A DNA stretch of 64,000 nucleotides from Artemia franciscana (GCF_032884065.1 NC_088873.1:36195823-36259822); one strand, 5' to 3'. Numbered from the stretch's first letter, positions 42,001-47,401 are shown. Program-made: numbers and translations. Notes: a model not told the origin generated them from the sequence alone.

Positions 42001-45000
42001 GCACTCCCTTTAGCCCCCCAGATGGTCGAATCTGGGGAAACGACTTTATCAAGTCAATTTGTGCAGGTCCCTGACAAGCCTACCAATTTTCATCGTCCTA
42101 GCACGTCCAGAAGCACCAAACTCGCCAAATAACTGAACGCCTCCCCACAATTTCCCCAAAGAGAGCGAATCCAGTACGGTTACGTCAATCATGTATCAAG
42201 GACATTTGCTTATTCTATCCACCAAGCTTCATCCCGATTCCTCCACTCCAAGTGTTTTCCAAGATTTCCCCCTCGAACTCCCCCCAATGTCAAAAGATTT
42301 GGTCGGGATTTGAAATAAGAGCTCTCAGATATGAATTCCTTCTAAATATCAAATTTCATTAAGATCCGATCATTTTATTCGTAAGACAAAAATACCCCAA
42401 TTTTCACGTTTTCTAAGATTTCCGGTTTCCCCCTCCAACTCCCCCAATATCACAGGATCTGGTCAGAATTTAAAATTAGAGCTTTAAAGCACAAGATCCT
42501 TCTAAACATCAAATTTCATTAAGATCTGGTCACCCTTTCGTAAGTTAGAAATACCTCAATTTTCAAAATTACCCTCCCCAACTCCACCAAAGAGAGCAGA
42601 TCCGGTCCGGTTATGTCAGTCAAGTATCTTAGACAGGTTTTTATTCTTCCCATCCAGTTCATCCTGATCTCTCCGCTTTAAGTATTTTCTAAGATTTCCG
42701 GTCCCCACCCCAACTGCCCCCCCCCCAATGACGCTGGATCCGGTTGAGATTTAAAATAAGAGATCTGAGTTACGAGGTCCTCCTAAATATGAAGTTTCAT
42801 CCGATCACTCCTTCTTAAGTTAAAAATACGTCATTTTTTCTAATTTTTCAGAATTAACCCCCCCCCCAATAGAGCGGATCCGTTCCAATTATGTAAATCA
42901 CGTATCTAAGACTTCTGCTTACTTTTACCACCAAGTTTCATCCCGATCCCTCCAATCTAAGCGTTTTCCATGATTTTAGGTTCCCCCACCCCAAACTCCC
43001 CCCAATGTCACGAGATCCGGTCGGGATTTAAATAAGAGCTCTGAGACACGATATCCTTCTAAATTTCAAATTTCATTGAGATCCAATCACCCGTTCGTAA
43101 GTTGAAGATACCTCATTTTTCCTAATTTTTCAGAATATCCCCCCCCAACTACCCCAAAGAGAGCGCATCCGTTCCGGTTATGTCAATCATGTATCAAGGA
43201 CTTCTGCTTATTTTCCCCACCAAGTTTCATCCCGATCCCTCCAATCTAAGTGTTTTCCATGATTTTAGGTTCCCCCACCCCAAACTCCCCTCAATGTCAC
43301 CAGATACGGTCGAGATTTAAATAAGAGCTCTGAGACACGATATCCTTCTAAATTTCAATTTTCATTGAGATCCGATCACCCGTTCGTAAGTTAAAAATAC
43401 CTCTTTTTTCTAATTTTTCAGAATTACCCCCCCCCCCCCCCCCAACTACCCCAAAGAGGGCGCATCCGTTCCGGTTATGTCAATCATGTATCTAGGACCT
43501 GTGCTTATTTTCCCCACCAAGTTTCATCCCGATCCCTCCACTCTAAATGTTTTCCAAGTTTTAGGTTTCCCCCTCCCAACCCCCCCCCCAATATAACCTG
43601 ATCCGGTCAGGATTTAAAGTAAGAGCTCTGAGAAACAATATCCTTCTAAATATCAAATTTCATTGAGATCCGATCACCCGTTCGTAAGTTAAAAATACCA
43701 CATTTTTTCTAATTTTTCAGAATTACCCCCCCCCCCCTAACTACCCCAAAGAGAGCGGATCCGCTCTGGTTATGTCAATCATGTATCTAGAACTTGTGCT
43801 TATTTTTCCCACTAAGTTTCATCCCCATCCACCCACTCTAAGTGTTTTCCAAGATTTTAGGTTTCCCCCTCCTAACCCCCCCCCCCCAATGTCACCAGAT
43901 CCGGTCGGGATTTAAAATAACAGCTCTGAGACAGGATATCCTTCCAAACATCAAATTTCATTAAGATCTGATCAACCGTTCGTAAGTTAAAAATACTTAA
44001 ATTTTTCTATTATTTCCAAATTAACGGGCCCCCCACTCCCCCTCAGATGGTCAAATCGGGAAAACGACTATTTCTAATTTAATATTGGTTAATATCAAGT
44101 GCCATAAAAAACCATCGACAAGAATTTTCTTGTCGGCTAGTTTACTAGCCCTGGGCGCAGAAATTTTAGGGGCACAAAATTTAAAATAAATAATCCAGCG
44201 GCTATAATTATCTTTTTTTTCATTTAAATAAAATAGAGGGTGCAGTTAATAAATGAAAATAATTAATAGAAAAAATAATTTGTAGACCTAATATTTAAAA
44301 TTGAAACGTTGAAAATTGTACAAAAAGCACTTCTCCTTCAGAAAAGCCCATCGACAAGAATTTTACCAAAATTATAAAATTAGAAAATTACAAAGCCCCT
44401 ATATCTCCCATATCTTGAATATTGAAAATTATTTCACTGAAGAACTTTTGACATATGCTCCAAGACGGTCAAGGCACCTGTCTTCCCCAAGTTCCCCTTC
44501 AGTATATAGTGAGTGAAGAATTATTTACAACTAAATAATTCAAGACTGAAGATTATATATAAGATGATTATAAAGATACAACAGTCCATGTGTTTTCCGT
44601 TTCTAAGCCTTTCACTAATAACTAGGGGCTGATTTCACACACAGTATGCCTTTTTTTAATGGATATTTCGAGAGTAGACTAAATCGTTCCTATTTTCGGT
44701 CTAAAAATACGAACTTTATTTTTATAGACTTTCCTTAAAATTGTTGAAGGGGGAAATCAGTTGTTCTTCTCAGAATATCTGTTTTTATTGCTTCTAGAAT
44801 TTTTGTTGGCCTTATAAAACCCCATTATTGCTTTTCTTCTCTTTTGTTTTTTTTTTTTGGTCTGGTCAATAAAAATGCCAAAAATCATCGATATTTTTTC
44901 GAGAATTTTATTAAGTTGAAAATCAATTGAGTAGTTTAAGCCTACTGTAAGATAGAGCACGATTTTCTAAAAATTTTGAAAAAAAGGATACAAGAAATTC

Positions 45001-45324
45001 AATTCAATTACAAAAAAAAGTAGAACTAACTTTCAGATTGAACTCAACAGAGCCAACCATAGAATCAAGCTCAGAGAGGAGACTTTCAGAGCTTCCAAGA
45101 TGGCAAGTAGAAACATCGGACATAGTGACCGCTTCTTGCCTTCTAAGAATCCTTTTTGGTCGTGTATCATTTTCGCACATGCTTTGTGACCTCGAACGGC
45201 TTCTGTCTGTTCCATCAGGAGAAGTTCTCATTTGTATAGCACCGTCATCAGGCTTCACAGACCAAAATTCTGTGCTACTAGCGCGGTCTGACCAGATATC
45301 CTTAAAAAGTAAATTTTCGTCCAT
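10060..45324 (-). CDS. OTULIN-like (FAM105 family) protein gene, eight exons, predicted pseudo-deubiquitinase
   Basis: Spliced gene, exons 45324-45031, 37359-37140, 32020-31813, 29138-28959, 18551-18300, 15825-15543, 13827-13555 and 10449-10060. Exon lengths sum to 2100 bases and every junction keeps phase with GT-AG borders, giving 699 residues. Residues about 430-699 match the OTULIN peptidase fold: the VDIMAYAETIWQG helix before the active site, RRFRGDSYSLLRATVF at the active-site helix, LDTVGDTSHL, and a C-terminal DDRYFCVPVL strand. OTULIN cleaves Met1-linked ubiquitin in NF-kB signalling using Cys, His and Asn. Here these positions read Ser502, Tyr693 and Cys695, so hydrolase activity is unlikely; vertebrates have an inactive paralogue, OTULINL. 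The C-terminal PDZ-binding tail of human OTULIN is absent. Residues 1-400 are Ser- and acid-rich with no family I recognise. Exon joins are inferred without transcripts; the family call is firm. Confidence 0.85.
10480..10640. repeat. Short G/C-tract repeat, family of 21450-21632 and 48226-48392
   Basis: Starts with GGCCGTATCCAAGG and runs into G then C tracts, as do the other two sites, which begin AGCCGTATCCAGG or AGCCGTAACCAGG and end in GGATACGCCC or GGATATGCCC. It sits in the last intron of the OTULIN-like gene. Confidence 0.5.
11019..11107. repeat. 19-bp minisatellite with one unit inverted
   Basis: Repeats of TTTTTGTATAAAAGGTAC, about five units, with an interrupted unit TTATACAAAAGGTAC in the middle. 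It lies in the last intron of the OTULIN-like gene. Confidence 0.85.
12045..13085 (+). pseudogene. Degraded CR1/L2-like LINE in the last intron
   Basis: At 12099-12240 the frame reads FEDETVSVTVAEDVAL, then IMEKIYCWFNSNLVALYLK, the region around the RT active site (usually ADD-T, then WF..N.L.LN..K) with the ADD altered to EDE. LGLILDENLLLK-like sequence follows near 12340. At 12930-13080 YSVRNQDDMVIPSTQA resembles the C-terminal YNTRNKDDLVLP motif. The stretch between them is unrelated. The 67-T tract at 13129 follows. Confidence 0.45.
13129..13195. repeat. Poly-T tract of 67 bases
   Basis: Uninterrupted T run, followed by TTTA-rich sequence to 13280. On the minus strand it is a poly-A inside the last intron of the OTULIN-like gene. 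Confidence 0.98.
13431..13512. repeat. GA-rich purine tract
   Basis: GAGAGA and AAAGAGAG repeats, just inside the intron 3' of exon 7's donor (minus strand), where the transcript would be pyrimidine-rich. Confidence 0.95.
13555..13827 (-). CDS. OTULIN-like gene, exon 7, active-site region with Ser in place of Cys
   Basis: Acceptor GATTTACAG|GGT (AG at 13829-13828) and donor AATATA|GTAATC (GT at 13554-13553). It codes for 91 codons, phase 0 at both ends. It contains RRFRGDSYSLLRATVFAAL, matching the family motif RRxRGDNYCALRA. The catalytic Cys position is the codon TCC (Ser502) at 13759-13761. The Gly-Asp that shapes the active site is kept. The exon continues through KQVWLLNWSFANRL and WKECLNCLENI, which joins smoothly to exon 8. 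Splicing removes the GA-rich tract at 13431-13512. Confidence 0.86.
14260..14357. repeat. Three 33-bp tandem repeats with internal hairpin
   Basis: Units at 14260, 14293 and 14325 read CTTTCATTGGTTGAAAGACA. TTTCA and TGAAA form a small stem in each unit. It lies in the intron between exons 6 and 7; nothing else is recognised in 13828-15542. Confidence 0.85.
15543..15825 (-). CDS. OTULIN-like gene, exon 6, start of the OTU-type domain
   Basis: Acceptor GGTTTCTAG|GAG (AG at 15827-15826) and donor AAAAG|GTATGA (GT at 15542-15541). One base completes the split Arg codon, then 94 codons end in phase 0. The first half is a Ser-rich linker. The second half carries a short acidic helix with a Tyr (DSAYDGVFDMISDI), followed by VDIMAYAETIWQGQTERAK, which corresponds to the N-terminal helix of the OTULIN catalytic domain (DIMxYxxxxWxGxT in the family as I remember it). 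In human OTULIN a Tyr-containing motif just before the domain binds the HOIP PUB domain; whether this Tyr serves that role is a guess. Confidence 0.82.
15812..16800. repeat. Tandem duplication of exon 6's acceptor region
   Basis: The exon 6 start with its acceptor (15812-15875) recurs at about 16210-16281 and 16728-16800, sharing AACCAAAAATTA followed by TCAAATTTAATC. Spacing is about 396 and 520 bp. The stretches between copies are also homologous (for example GACGATGCTGATGACGA against GATGATGCTGACGAAGA), so whole units were duplicated. Confidence 0.75.
16801..17290 (+). other. Unassigned stretch with a short open frame
   Basis: More GC-balanced than its surroundings. An ATG at 17057 opens 73 codons (MAAVYSTTHSRRNPIES..., basic, Ser-rich). 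TGTCTGTCTGTGTGTCC at 16838 resembles ends of dispersed repeats. I cannot assign it: it may be a repeat fragment or a small exon of an unseen gene. Confidence 0.25.
17440..17690. repeat. ACTAGA-rich cryptic simple repeat
   Basis: Many AACTAGAATAAA, AACTAGACTAGAT and similar words in irregular order over 250 bases. It lies in the intron between exons 5 and 6. Confidence 0.7.
18300..18551 (-). CDS. OTULIN-like gene, exon 5, Ser-rich linker
   Basis: Acceptor TTTGTTTTAG|GTC (AG at 18553-18552) and donor CTAG|GTAAGC (GT at 18299-18298). It codes for 83 full codons between two split Arg codons. The sequence is Ser-rich with basic and Pro residues early (SITKSPGNPNYRH, LPERSPQQD) and acidic residues late (SLGDSVEASEFNSENGSS). 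No domain is recognised. The intron before it is the largest (18552-28958) and holds an almost full LINE and a Merlin transposon. Confidence 0.73.
19105..19462 (+). mobile_element. 3' fragment of the CFDP2/RTE-like LINE, rearranged
   Basis: GAAAGATTGAGATGACTAGGACGAT...GATGAAGGATTGCCAAAGATCGTC matches 24573-24640, followed by an unrelated insert (about 19205-19290). The 3' end resumes (GGAGGCCGTAAGG, GGCCTCAGGCGGC, TGAGTTGGTAGTAGTAG), ending in the (TAG)n tail. Confidence 0.75.
19480..20110. repeat. Three degenerate tandem units of about 270 bp
   Basis: Each unit has a CAGA...GATGCTACCATG block, then GGCAAAA-CAC-GG-GAAGA and a T-rich stretch. Units start near 19487, 19755 and 20025 and decay in similarity. 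They lie in the large intron between exons 4 and 5. Confidence 0.65.
20111..21785. other. No gene seen; AT-rich with a 47-base poly-A
   Basis: TATTAT-rich stretch at 20760-20890, poly-A at 21217-21263, and a member of the GCCGTATCC repeat family at 21450-21632 (G tract, inverted GGATACGCCC end). Confidence 0.6.
22104..22712 (+). pseudogene. LINE AP-endonuclease domain, truncated
   Basis: The domain would nick target DNA for reverse transcription. Visible motifs in order: MKIGTWNVTTL (start, Asn), GVSETHIPG (Glu), VIVVYAPIEP, LLGDFNAQVGR (Asp and Asn) and YKLTWY followed by a TAA. After the stop, RDGKTANLIDYVIV continues in frame, so the stop replaces one codon (a TCA-like codon in the sister copy). 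The SDH-type final motif (KDHH in the 54867 copy) is deleted here, so this copy could not code an active nuclease. Confidence 0.85.
22763..24694 (+). CDS. LINE reverse transcriptase frame, 643 codons
   Basis: Long intact frame of the element's RT and C-terminal region. Motifs in order: IKPLYKKGDKSECRKYRGIS (fingers), EQCGFRKGRG, FIDYEQAFDSVDR (catalytic Asp), GVKQGCVLSPFIWIILMDF, LDYADDLSILD (YADD at 24041-24052), FSYLGSIISKDGG, NCLRIVLGTRLTDRISNSR and RLRWLGHVLRMKDDRLPK. The natural start is missing because of the upstream deletion: the frame opens without a good initiator. It ends at TGA in CLG*ED, where related copies also stop. It is transposon protein, not a host gene. Confidence 0.85.
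   Translation: MSTKLESLKFDNVEDGWNNFRKTICEVADGVLGKSAKTVTRNISEKALGLIESRRGLYKNYLSDRSYENKRNVKKVEKALKYELRRCEMEAMDKIAEDLEDAARRHNSKILYWHVNKLKGSSRSGLVPVKDRNGVTISDKEKVKERWVEHFENVLNRDTVAGKDIDENEKVCDTLDVKEDLFSEEELATVLEGLKNNKAPGADSMINEFLKYGGSEVRNKLLKIMNMIFEKGEVPNDFRKTLIKPLYKKGDKSECRKYRGISLVSVGSKLLSNMILFRLRHAVDKVLREEQCGFRKGRGCVDHVFTLRLIIEKSLRCQTPLVLSFIDYEQAFDSVDRTALTKVLSLYGIPEKYIKVICAMYENNTAAVKVGNEVSNWFCIKSGVKQGCVLSPFIWIILMDFVLRSTGKAIGDHGIKWGGRTLLDLDYADDLSILDESVSKMNEFLEVLRVQGAKIGLKINVKKTKSLRLGISEDEQVTLGNENIDQVGSFSYLGSIISKDGGSSEDVKSRIAKAQGVFSQLKKVWKNRKISLQTKIRILEATVMTVVKYGSEAWTLRKADENLLDVFQRNCLRIVLGTRLTDRISNSRLYEKCGSIPLSGAIMKERLRWLGHVLRMKDDRLPKIVLFGQPSGATRKAGRPCLG
24858..26125. other. Intronic spacer with a LINE 3'-tail
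   Basis: At 25380-25627 a relic ends in AATCAATAAATATTGATTGATTGATTGATT, the (GATT)n tail of a CR1/Jockey-type LINE. The phrase TCCAGGGAAAATACTGATTAT at 24977 also occurs at 19231, hinting at one more short dispersed repeat. No gene seen. Confidence 0.45.
26126..27005 (+). mobile_element. Merlin (IS1595/ISXO2-type) DNA transposon, 880 bp, broken
   Basis: Terminal inverted repeats of 34 bp (26126-26159 GGTACTTGTCTATTATATAA... and 26972-27005 inverted) are near perfect. The flanking 8-mers ATGTTATT (26118-26125) and ATCTTATT (27006-27013) differ by one base and form a target duplication of the length known for Merlin. Inside is a damaged DDE transposase. The element sits in the intron between exons 4 and 5 of the OTULIN-like gene. 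Confidence 0.88.
26389..26849 (+). pseudogene. Merlin transposase, frameshifted
   Basis: The first catalytic Asp lies in IMEVDESLFTKRKNNTGR (about 26420-26475), followed by a TAG in frame. The frame then shifts, and from 26502 reads RERFLLKVPDRGEETLIQQI, then TISDSWKGYST (second Asp), NTFVDPETGASTQRVERMWG (Glu) and a YLVECMWL end. This D-D-E layout with VPDR and FVDPETGA is typical of IS1016/ISXO2-like transposases of Merlin elements. The N-terminal zinc-ribbon part is missing, and a 60-bp block containing the first Asp is duplicated at 26192-26246. Confidence 0.85.
27335..28488 (-). repeat. Dispersed 1.1-kb non-coding family, full-length diverged copy
   Basis: One end is the foldback block (27345-27625: AAAGAGCAACATTAAAACTT against AAGTTTTAATGTTACTTCTT). 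The other is the hairpin terminus CAGTTCGTTACCACGAGCTG at 28464-28483. The body carries the G/C-run segments and AAAATTCCGTTTTTAG blocks of the family. It lies in the intron between exons 4 and 5. Confidence 0.75.
28959..29138 (-). CDS. OTULIN-like gene, exon 4, acidic and Ser-rich
   Basis: This exon is too short to stand out alone. Acceptor TTGTTCTGCTAG|TAC (AG at 29140-29139) and donor GTCAG|GTAGTC (GT at 28958-28957). One base completes the split His codon, 59 codons follow, and AG begins a split Arg codon. The peptide starts TGEETDNSWEWDNDG and ends in a Ser/Arg/Lys/Pro run (SRSRSSTKSPSPITV), a likely phosphorylation-rich linker. Its support is the open frame together with exact phase agreement with exons 3 and 5. 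Confidence 0.7.
29276..30105. repeat. Tandem duplication, two units of about 430 bp
   Basis: Units starting near 29278 and 29713 share ACAAGAGTACCAGC, GCGTCAGTTAGCGCCTCA, GTTAGGGTTGCCAG and AAATTATTCTGA, and end in a C tract then a T tract and TTAGTTCGAT. They differ at many sites. This is intronic sequence next to exon 4. Confidence 0.85.
30106..31319. other. No feature recognised
   Basis: AT-rich intronic sequence. A 110-codon frame at 30782-31114 has a composition expected by chance and no motif. Confidence 0.4.
31320..31785 (+). pseudogene. LINE 3' end with Cys/His motif and an internal duplication
   Basis: The frame at 31329-31410 reads ALCGEMDESLHHFSGECREL, the C-x2-...H...C pattern at the C-terminus of many LINE RT proteins. 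A block of about 120 bp (31412-31532) with a long G tract is repeated at 31540-31660. The 3' untranslated part ends TGAATAAATCTATCCATCTACC. Confidence 0.6.
31813..32020 (-). CDS. OTULIN-like gene, exon 3, disordered acidic segment
   Basis: Acceptor CTCTTTTTAG|GTC (AG at 32022-32021) and donor CTCA|GTAAGT (GT at 31812-31811), both strong. Two bases complete the Gly codon from exon 2, then 68 codons, then CA as the first part of a split His codon. The product is Ser/Thr/Pro/Asp-rich (LLIDSDSPDSSLV, GSMEWDSPVHGW) and probably unstructured. An in-frame ATG at 32009 could act as an alternative start if exon 3 were the first coding exon, but the phase fit to exon 2 argues for splicing. Confidence 0.72.
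32080..33355 (+). pseudogene. CR1/Jockey-like LINE, 5'-truncated, with RT palm and C-terminal region
   Basis: Begins GVPQGILLGPILF (32083), then RWKFVDDLTVLES (active site FVDD), followed by stops and a frame change. The frame 32367-32864 reads MKLLGVTISSDLKWDCHV, FVHPTLEYACPVWRPG and IETVQKRCLRIVF, then frays at C tracts. The 3' untranslated part runs to AATAAATATTATC at 33338-33355. The element abuts the Helitron at 33360 exactly. It is in the same class as the fragment at 8434. Confidence 0.78.
33360..34865 (-). mobile_element. Non-autonomous Helitron, 1506 bp
   Basis: Read on the minus strand it starts TCTATATATATAAAAATAAG (TC at 34865-34864, preceded by A). It ends in a GC-rich hairpin with a 13-bp perfect stem (33366-33378 with 33382-33394) and then CTAG at 33363-33360, followed by T. 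The pattern A|TC...hairpin-CTAG|T is the Helitron signature. The core has no coding capacity: two units of 269 bp with GTGTCCCGGT motifs (33610-34145) and T-rich TTTTTAG repeats. A second GACGTCACC/GGTGACGTC palindrome lies at 34775-34811. Confidence 0.78.
33577..34770. repeat. Helitron core: tandem units and TTTTTAG low-complexity sequence
   Basis: TATCCCCCTGTTTCCCCCGG recurs at 33611 and 33880 (period 269), each followed by TCCCGGTCGTCATTTAT and TATATACATTCG. Further on, only T-rich runs with AG or CC interruptions are present. Confidence 0.85.
34900..34985 (-). mobile_element. 3'-end fragment of the CFDP2/RTE-like LINE
   Basis: On the minus strand: GGAGGAGGAGCGTACGCAGC, then TTGGCCTCAAGTAGCCTGTTGCTGCA and CTAGTAG, the family's 3' end. 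Confidence 0.7.
35100..36620. repeat. Two dispersed direct copies of a 300-bp repeat around a (TA)n run
   Basis: 35155-35390 and 36345-36565 share TTGCAATGTTGAAC, AAATAAATAAG-AAAACTAATTC, GATGGCC-AGACAACTAAAC and TTTTTTGCTGATTTTA. Between them lies a (TA)28 run (35990-36047). The region 36620-37139 is AT-rich with no gene seen. Confidence 0.7.
37140..37359 (-). CDS. OTULIN-like gene, exon 2, coiled-coil segment
   Basis: Acceptor TTTTTTTTAAG|GAG at 37361-37360 and donor AGAG|GTAAGA at 37139. It codes for 73 residues plus the first base of a split Gly codon. The residues from MNYFDRLEAEVNNLRANCLE onward show heptad spacing typical of a short coiled coil, followed by an acidic patch and a Ser-rich tail (SSWSLSSFSSDMS). 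The codon count fits phase 0 in and phase 1 out, matching both neighbours. The first 25 or so bases of the exon and its acceptor are repeated many times in the intron upstream (37370-38180). Confidence 0.75.
37332..38180. repeat. Minisatellite of about 16 units (52-56 bp) built from exon 2's splice acceptor
   Basis: The first unit overlaps the start of exon 2. Each unit reads about TTCATGTCGTCTTTCCCACTTTCTCC then TTTAAAATAAAGTGATTCATG. On the minus strand most units carry an AAAG|GAGAAAG-like acceptor with the first exon bases. Unit 37706 repeats the exon border almost exactly. Similarity is highest near the exon and falls with distance. Confidence 0.9.
38580..39006. mobile_element. Merlin-type MITE, 427 bp
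   Basis: Inverted ends GGTACTTGTATGATAAACG (38580) and CGTATAACATACAAGTGCC (ending 39006, one end base changed). Flanking 8-mers CAATATTC (38572-38579) and CAAAATTC (39007-39014) differ by one base. The interior includes an inverted pair around ATATATTTGCATATTAG. There is no coding capacity. The first nine terminal bases equal those of the Merlin at 26126. Confidence 0.82.
39007..40038. other. No gene seen
   Basis: Intron sequence with a 17-C tract near 39245 and AT-rich filler. Nothing else is recognised. Confidence 0.4.
40039..41190 (+). repeat. Dispersed 1.1-kb non-coding family, best-preserved copy
   Basis: Starts with the hairpin CAGTTCGTGGTAACGAACTG (40039-40058), then TAGTAAGGAGCGACCCGGC. 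It passes through blocks shared with the copies at 3431, 27335 and 61530, such as GGGACCACC-like G/C runs and AAGTATGTCTTTGGGGACGA. It ends with the AAGTAAGGAACAGCAATAAA foldback block. Short open frames inside (40356-40712) are not conserved between copies. Confidence 0.82.
41458..41740. repeat. Palindrome with 123-bp arms
   Basis: Left arm 41458-41580 and right arm 41618-41740 are reverse complements with about two differences, around a 37-base spacer. The arms contain AACTGAAAGTAAGGAGCGAC and CTCTTTACGCTAAAGTTT. It follows a partial copy of the 1.1-kb family (41155-41457). A right arm alone is found at 51125-51270. Confidence 0.93.
41753..44107 (+). mobile_element. Helentron/HINE-like element with satellite core, copy 1
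   Basis: Begins AACAAGAGCTAAGAGCTCAT then ATGGCACTTGTGACGAGG, and ends TTAATATCAAGTGCCATAAA. ATGGCACTTG and CAAGTGCCAT are inverted subterminal repeats. The core is a tandem array with a period of about 290-297 bp; each unit has GAGCGGATCCGTTCCGG, CCACCAAGTTTCATCCCGAT, AAATAAGAGCTCTGAGACA and a C tract. No coding capacity. The assignment to Helentron relatives rests on structure and is inferred. Confidence 0.65.
44108..45030. other. No gene seen
   Basis: AT-rich intron sequence between the HINE-like element and exon 1's donor. Nothing is recognised. Confidence 0.4.
45031..45324 (-). CDS. OTULIN-like gene, exon 1 (or first exon seen)
   Basis: Open from ATG at 45324 through 98 codons to a donor AAA|GTTAGT (GT at 45030-45029), ending in phase 0, which fits the next exon. 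The encoded segment is rich in Ser and Arg, including the run SRSRSQSM, and ends in a hydrophobic/acidic stretch (LLSELDSMVGSVEFNLK) that leads into the coiled coil of the next exon. The start is uncertain. An acceptor-like TTACTTTTTAAG|GATATC at 45301 would also open the exon in phase 0, and copies of that acceptor in the adjacent tandem array suggest it is a real splice site. In that case the initiator ATG lies in an exon further upstream that I did not find. Confidence 0.6.
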
Positions 45325-46770
45325 AAAATTCCCTTTACAATCAAAGATAAATGATGAAAGAGATACATATTTTAGACATTATCCTCCGGAAAGGGGGGGG
45401 GGAGGTTCTTTGGACCAGTAGGAAGGACATTATCAAAAAGTGAAGGTTGCCAAAAGAATAACTTTCCGTAGACGTTCTCTAACATTTTTATACTAGCCCA
45501 CGAGCCGAAAAAAATTTAAATGGGGGGAAGGTGTCGTAAACCAGGCGCAGTTTGAATTATGCACTAGGCTCGGTCTAACCATATAAGCAATAAATATTCT
45601 TCTTTCACAAAATTCTCTTTAAATCAAAGATAACTGATGGAGAAAAATACATGTTTTAGTTATAGTTCTCCGGAGAATGTTAGGGTTCTTTGGCCTATTA
45701 GAAGGTCATTTACTAAAAAATAAAGGCTACCAAAGGAATAGCTTTCCCTAAACATTCTTTCAGATTTTTTTTTTAGACCAGTCATCGAGTAAAAAAAATG
45801 GATAGGATGGAGGGGACATAAACTTGGTAAATTTGAATTATGCGCTGCTTGATCGGTCTGACCCCATAAGAAATAAATACTAGTGCGGTCTGATCAAATA
45901 TCCTTAAATTAAAAAATAAACCTTTGGCACGAAATTCTCTTTGTAATCAAAGATAAATTATGCAAAAAGATACATGTTTTAGTTTAGACACAATCCTCCA
46001 GAGAGAGCAGGGTTTTGGACTAATAGGACGAAAGTTATCAAAGAACAAGTGTTATCAAAAGGACAGCTTTCCCTAGAAGTACTCTAAATTTTCTTAAGAC
46101 CAATTTGAGTCGAAACAAATTGGATGGGGGGGGGGCATTAAATTAAGTAAGGTTTGTATTATGTGCTACGTGTTCGGTATCACAAAATATACTTAAAAAT
46201 AAATAATGCCCTTTCACGAAATTCCCTTTACAATTAAGAGTAAATTATGCCAAAAGATCCATATTTTAATCATAATTCTCTGAAGAGGGGTGGGGTTACT
46301 GGGACCAATAGGAAGGAAGTAACTAGAGAAAAGAGGTTACCAAAAAATAGCTTTCGCTACCACGTTCTCCAAGATTTTTTAAACCTATCTATGAGTCAAA
46401 AAAATTATTGAATGGGAGACGGGGTCTAAATCTAGGTAAGCTTTGAATTACGTGCTACGACCTTTTAAGAAATAAATAATCTTTTCTTATGAAATTCTGT
46501 TTTCAATCAAAGATAAATGATGGAAACAATATGATTTTAATTACAACTCTCTGGAGAGGGTGGAGTTCATTGGACCAACAAGAAGGAAGTCACTAACGAA
46601 TAAAGGTTACAAAAGGAATGACGTCCTCTGGAAGATGGATAAGGATTTTTTTAAAACCAACTCGGAAGTTTTACAAAAATTGGATAAAGCGGGGTGTTGA
46701 ACTAACTTAAGTTTAATTACGTACTATTTCTTTTTTTTTTTCACCAAATTTTCTTAAAAATAAACAGGAA
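45260..46770. repeat. Tandem array, about five units of 270-325 bp, starting inside exon 1
   Basis: Anchor words (TCAAAGATAA or variants) fall at 45341, 45623, 45947, 46234 and 46506. The first unit includes the 5' end of exon 1. On the minus strand the unit at 45892-45930 repeats TTTTTTAATTTAAG|GATAT and the following TGATCAGACCGCACTAGT, homologous to the exon. G-rich AGAGG blocks recur in each unit. Confidence 0.82.
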
Positions 46771-46979
46771 ATAGTAAAATAAATGCTTGATACTATCTTC
46801 ATGAACCTGAAAACAGCCTTTAGTGCTTATTACTCGGAATAACTAAGAATTATTCAATGTACCAAGGGCAGTGGAAATAAAATCTGATTGTCTGAATTGG
46901 TCATGTGCATCCTCACACAACCCTATGTAACTTCAAAATTATGATAAATTGGGAATTCAGTTTTTAATGAAAAGATCTC

Positions 46980-47401
46980 GGTACTTGTATGATAAGCGCC
47001 CTAATTTTTCTAATATGTTTCTCTGACACTCAATCCTAATGAAATATACCAAAGTAAAATAAAAAACACAATACTTTTAGAAACAAATTCGCGCTATATA
47101 TTTGCATATTAGAGGGGGTGGGCGAAAAGTATAGCGGGTCTGCATGCCTTGTGTGTTAGGTACAATTATTCTTCATATTATGTAGTGAGAATTTCTTTCT
47201 AACTTCACACTGTCCAAATACTTTACCCCCTCCCCATAATATGCAAATATATAGCCCAAATTATATATTTTCTATCTATTCTGTCACTTCTCTTTGTCCT
47301 GTCTCACGGTAAGCTGAAAGAAACTAACCAAATAAAACCGTCTCTATAATGCTTCAATGAATGAACAACTTGAGCGGCAGGGCTCTTATCATACAAGTAC
47401 C
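46980..47401. mobile_element. Merlin-type MITE, 422 bp, opposite orientation to 38580
   Basis: Ends GGTACTTGTATGATAAGCGCCCT and its inverse AGGGCTCTTATCATACAAGTACC. Flanking 8-mers AAGATCTC (46972-46979) and AAAACCTC (47402-47409) agree at six of eight positions. The interior is the reverse complement of 38580-39006 with moderate divergence. Confidence 0.82.

Noticed and set aside
41753..44107. Repeat array with regular units considered as CRISPR-like or as coding
   Set aside because: Units of about 295 bp are homologous along their whole length with no spacers, and short frames inside are not conserved between units. The setting is eukaryotic.
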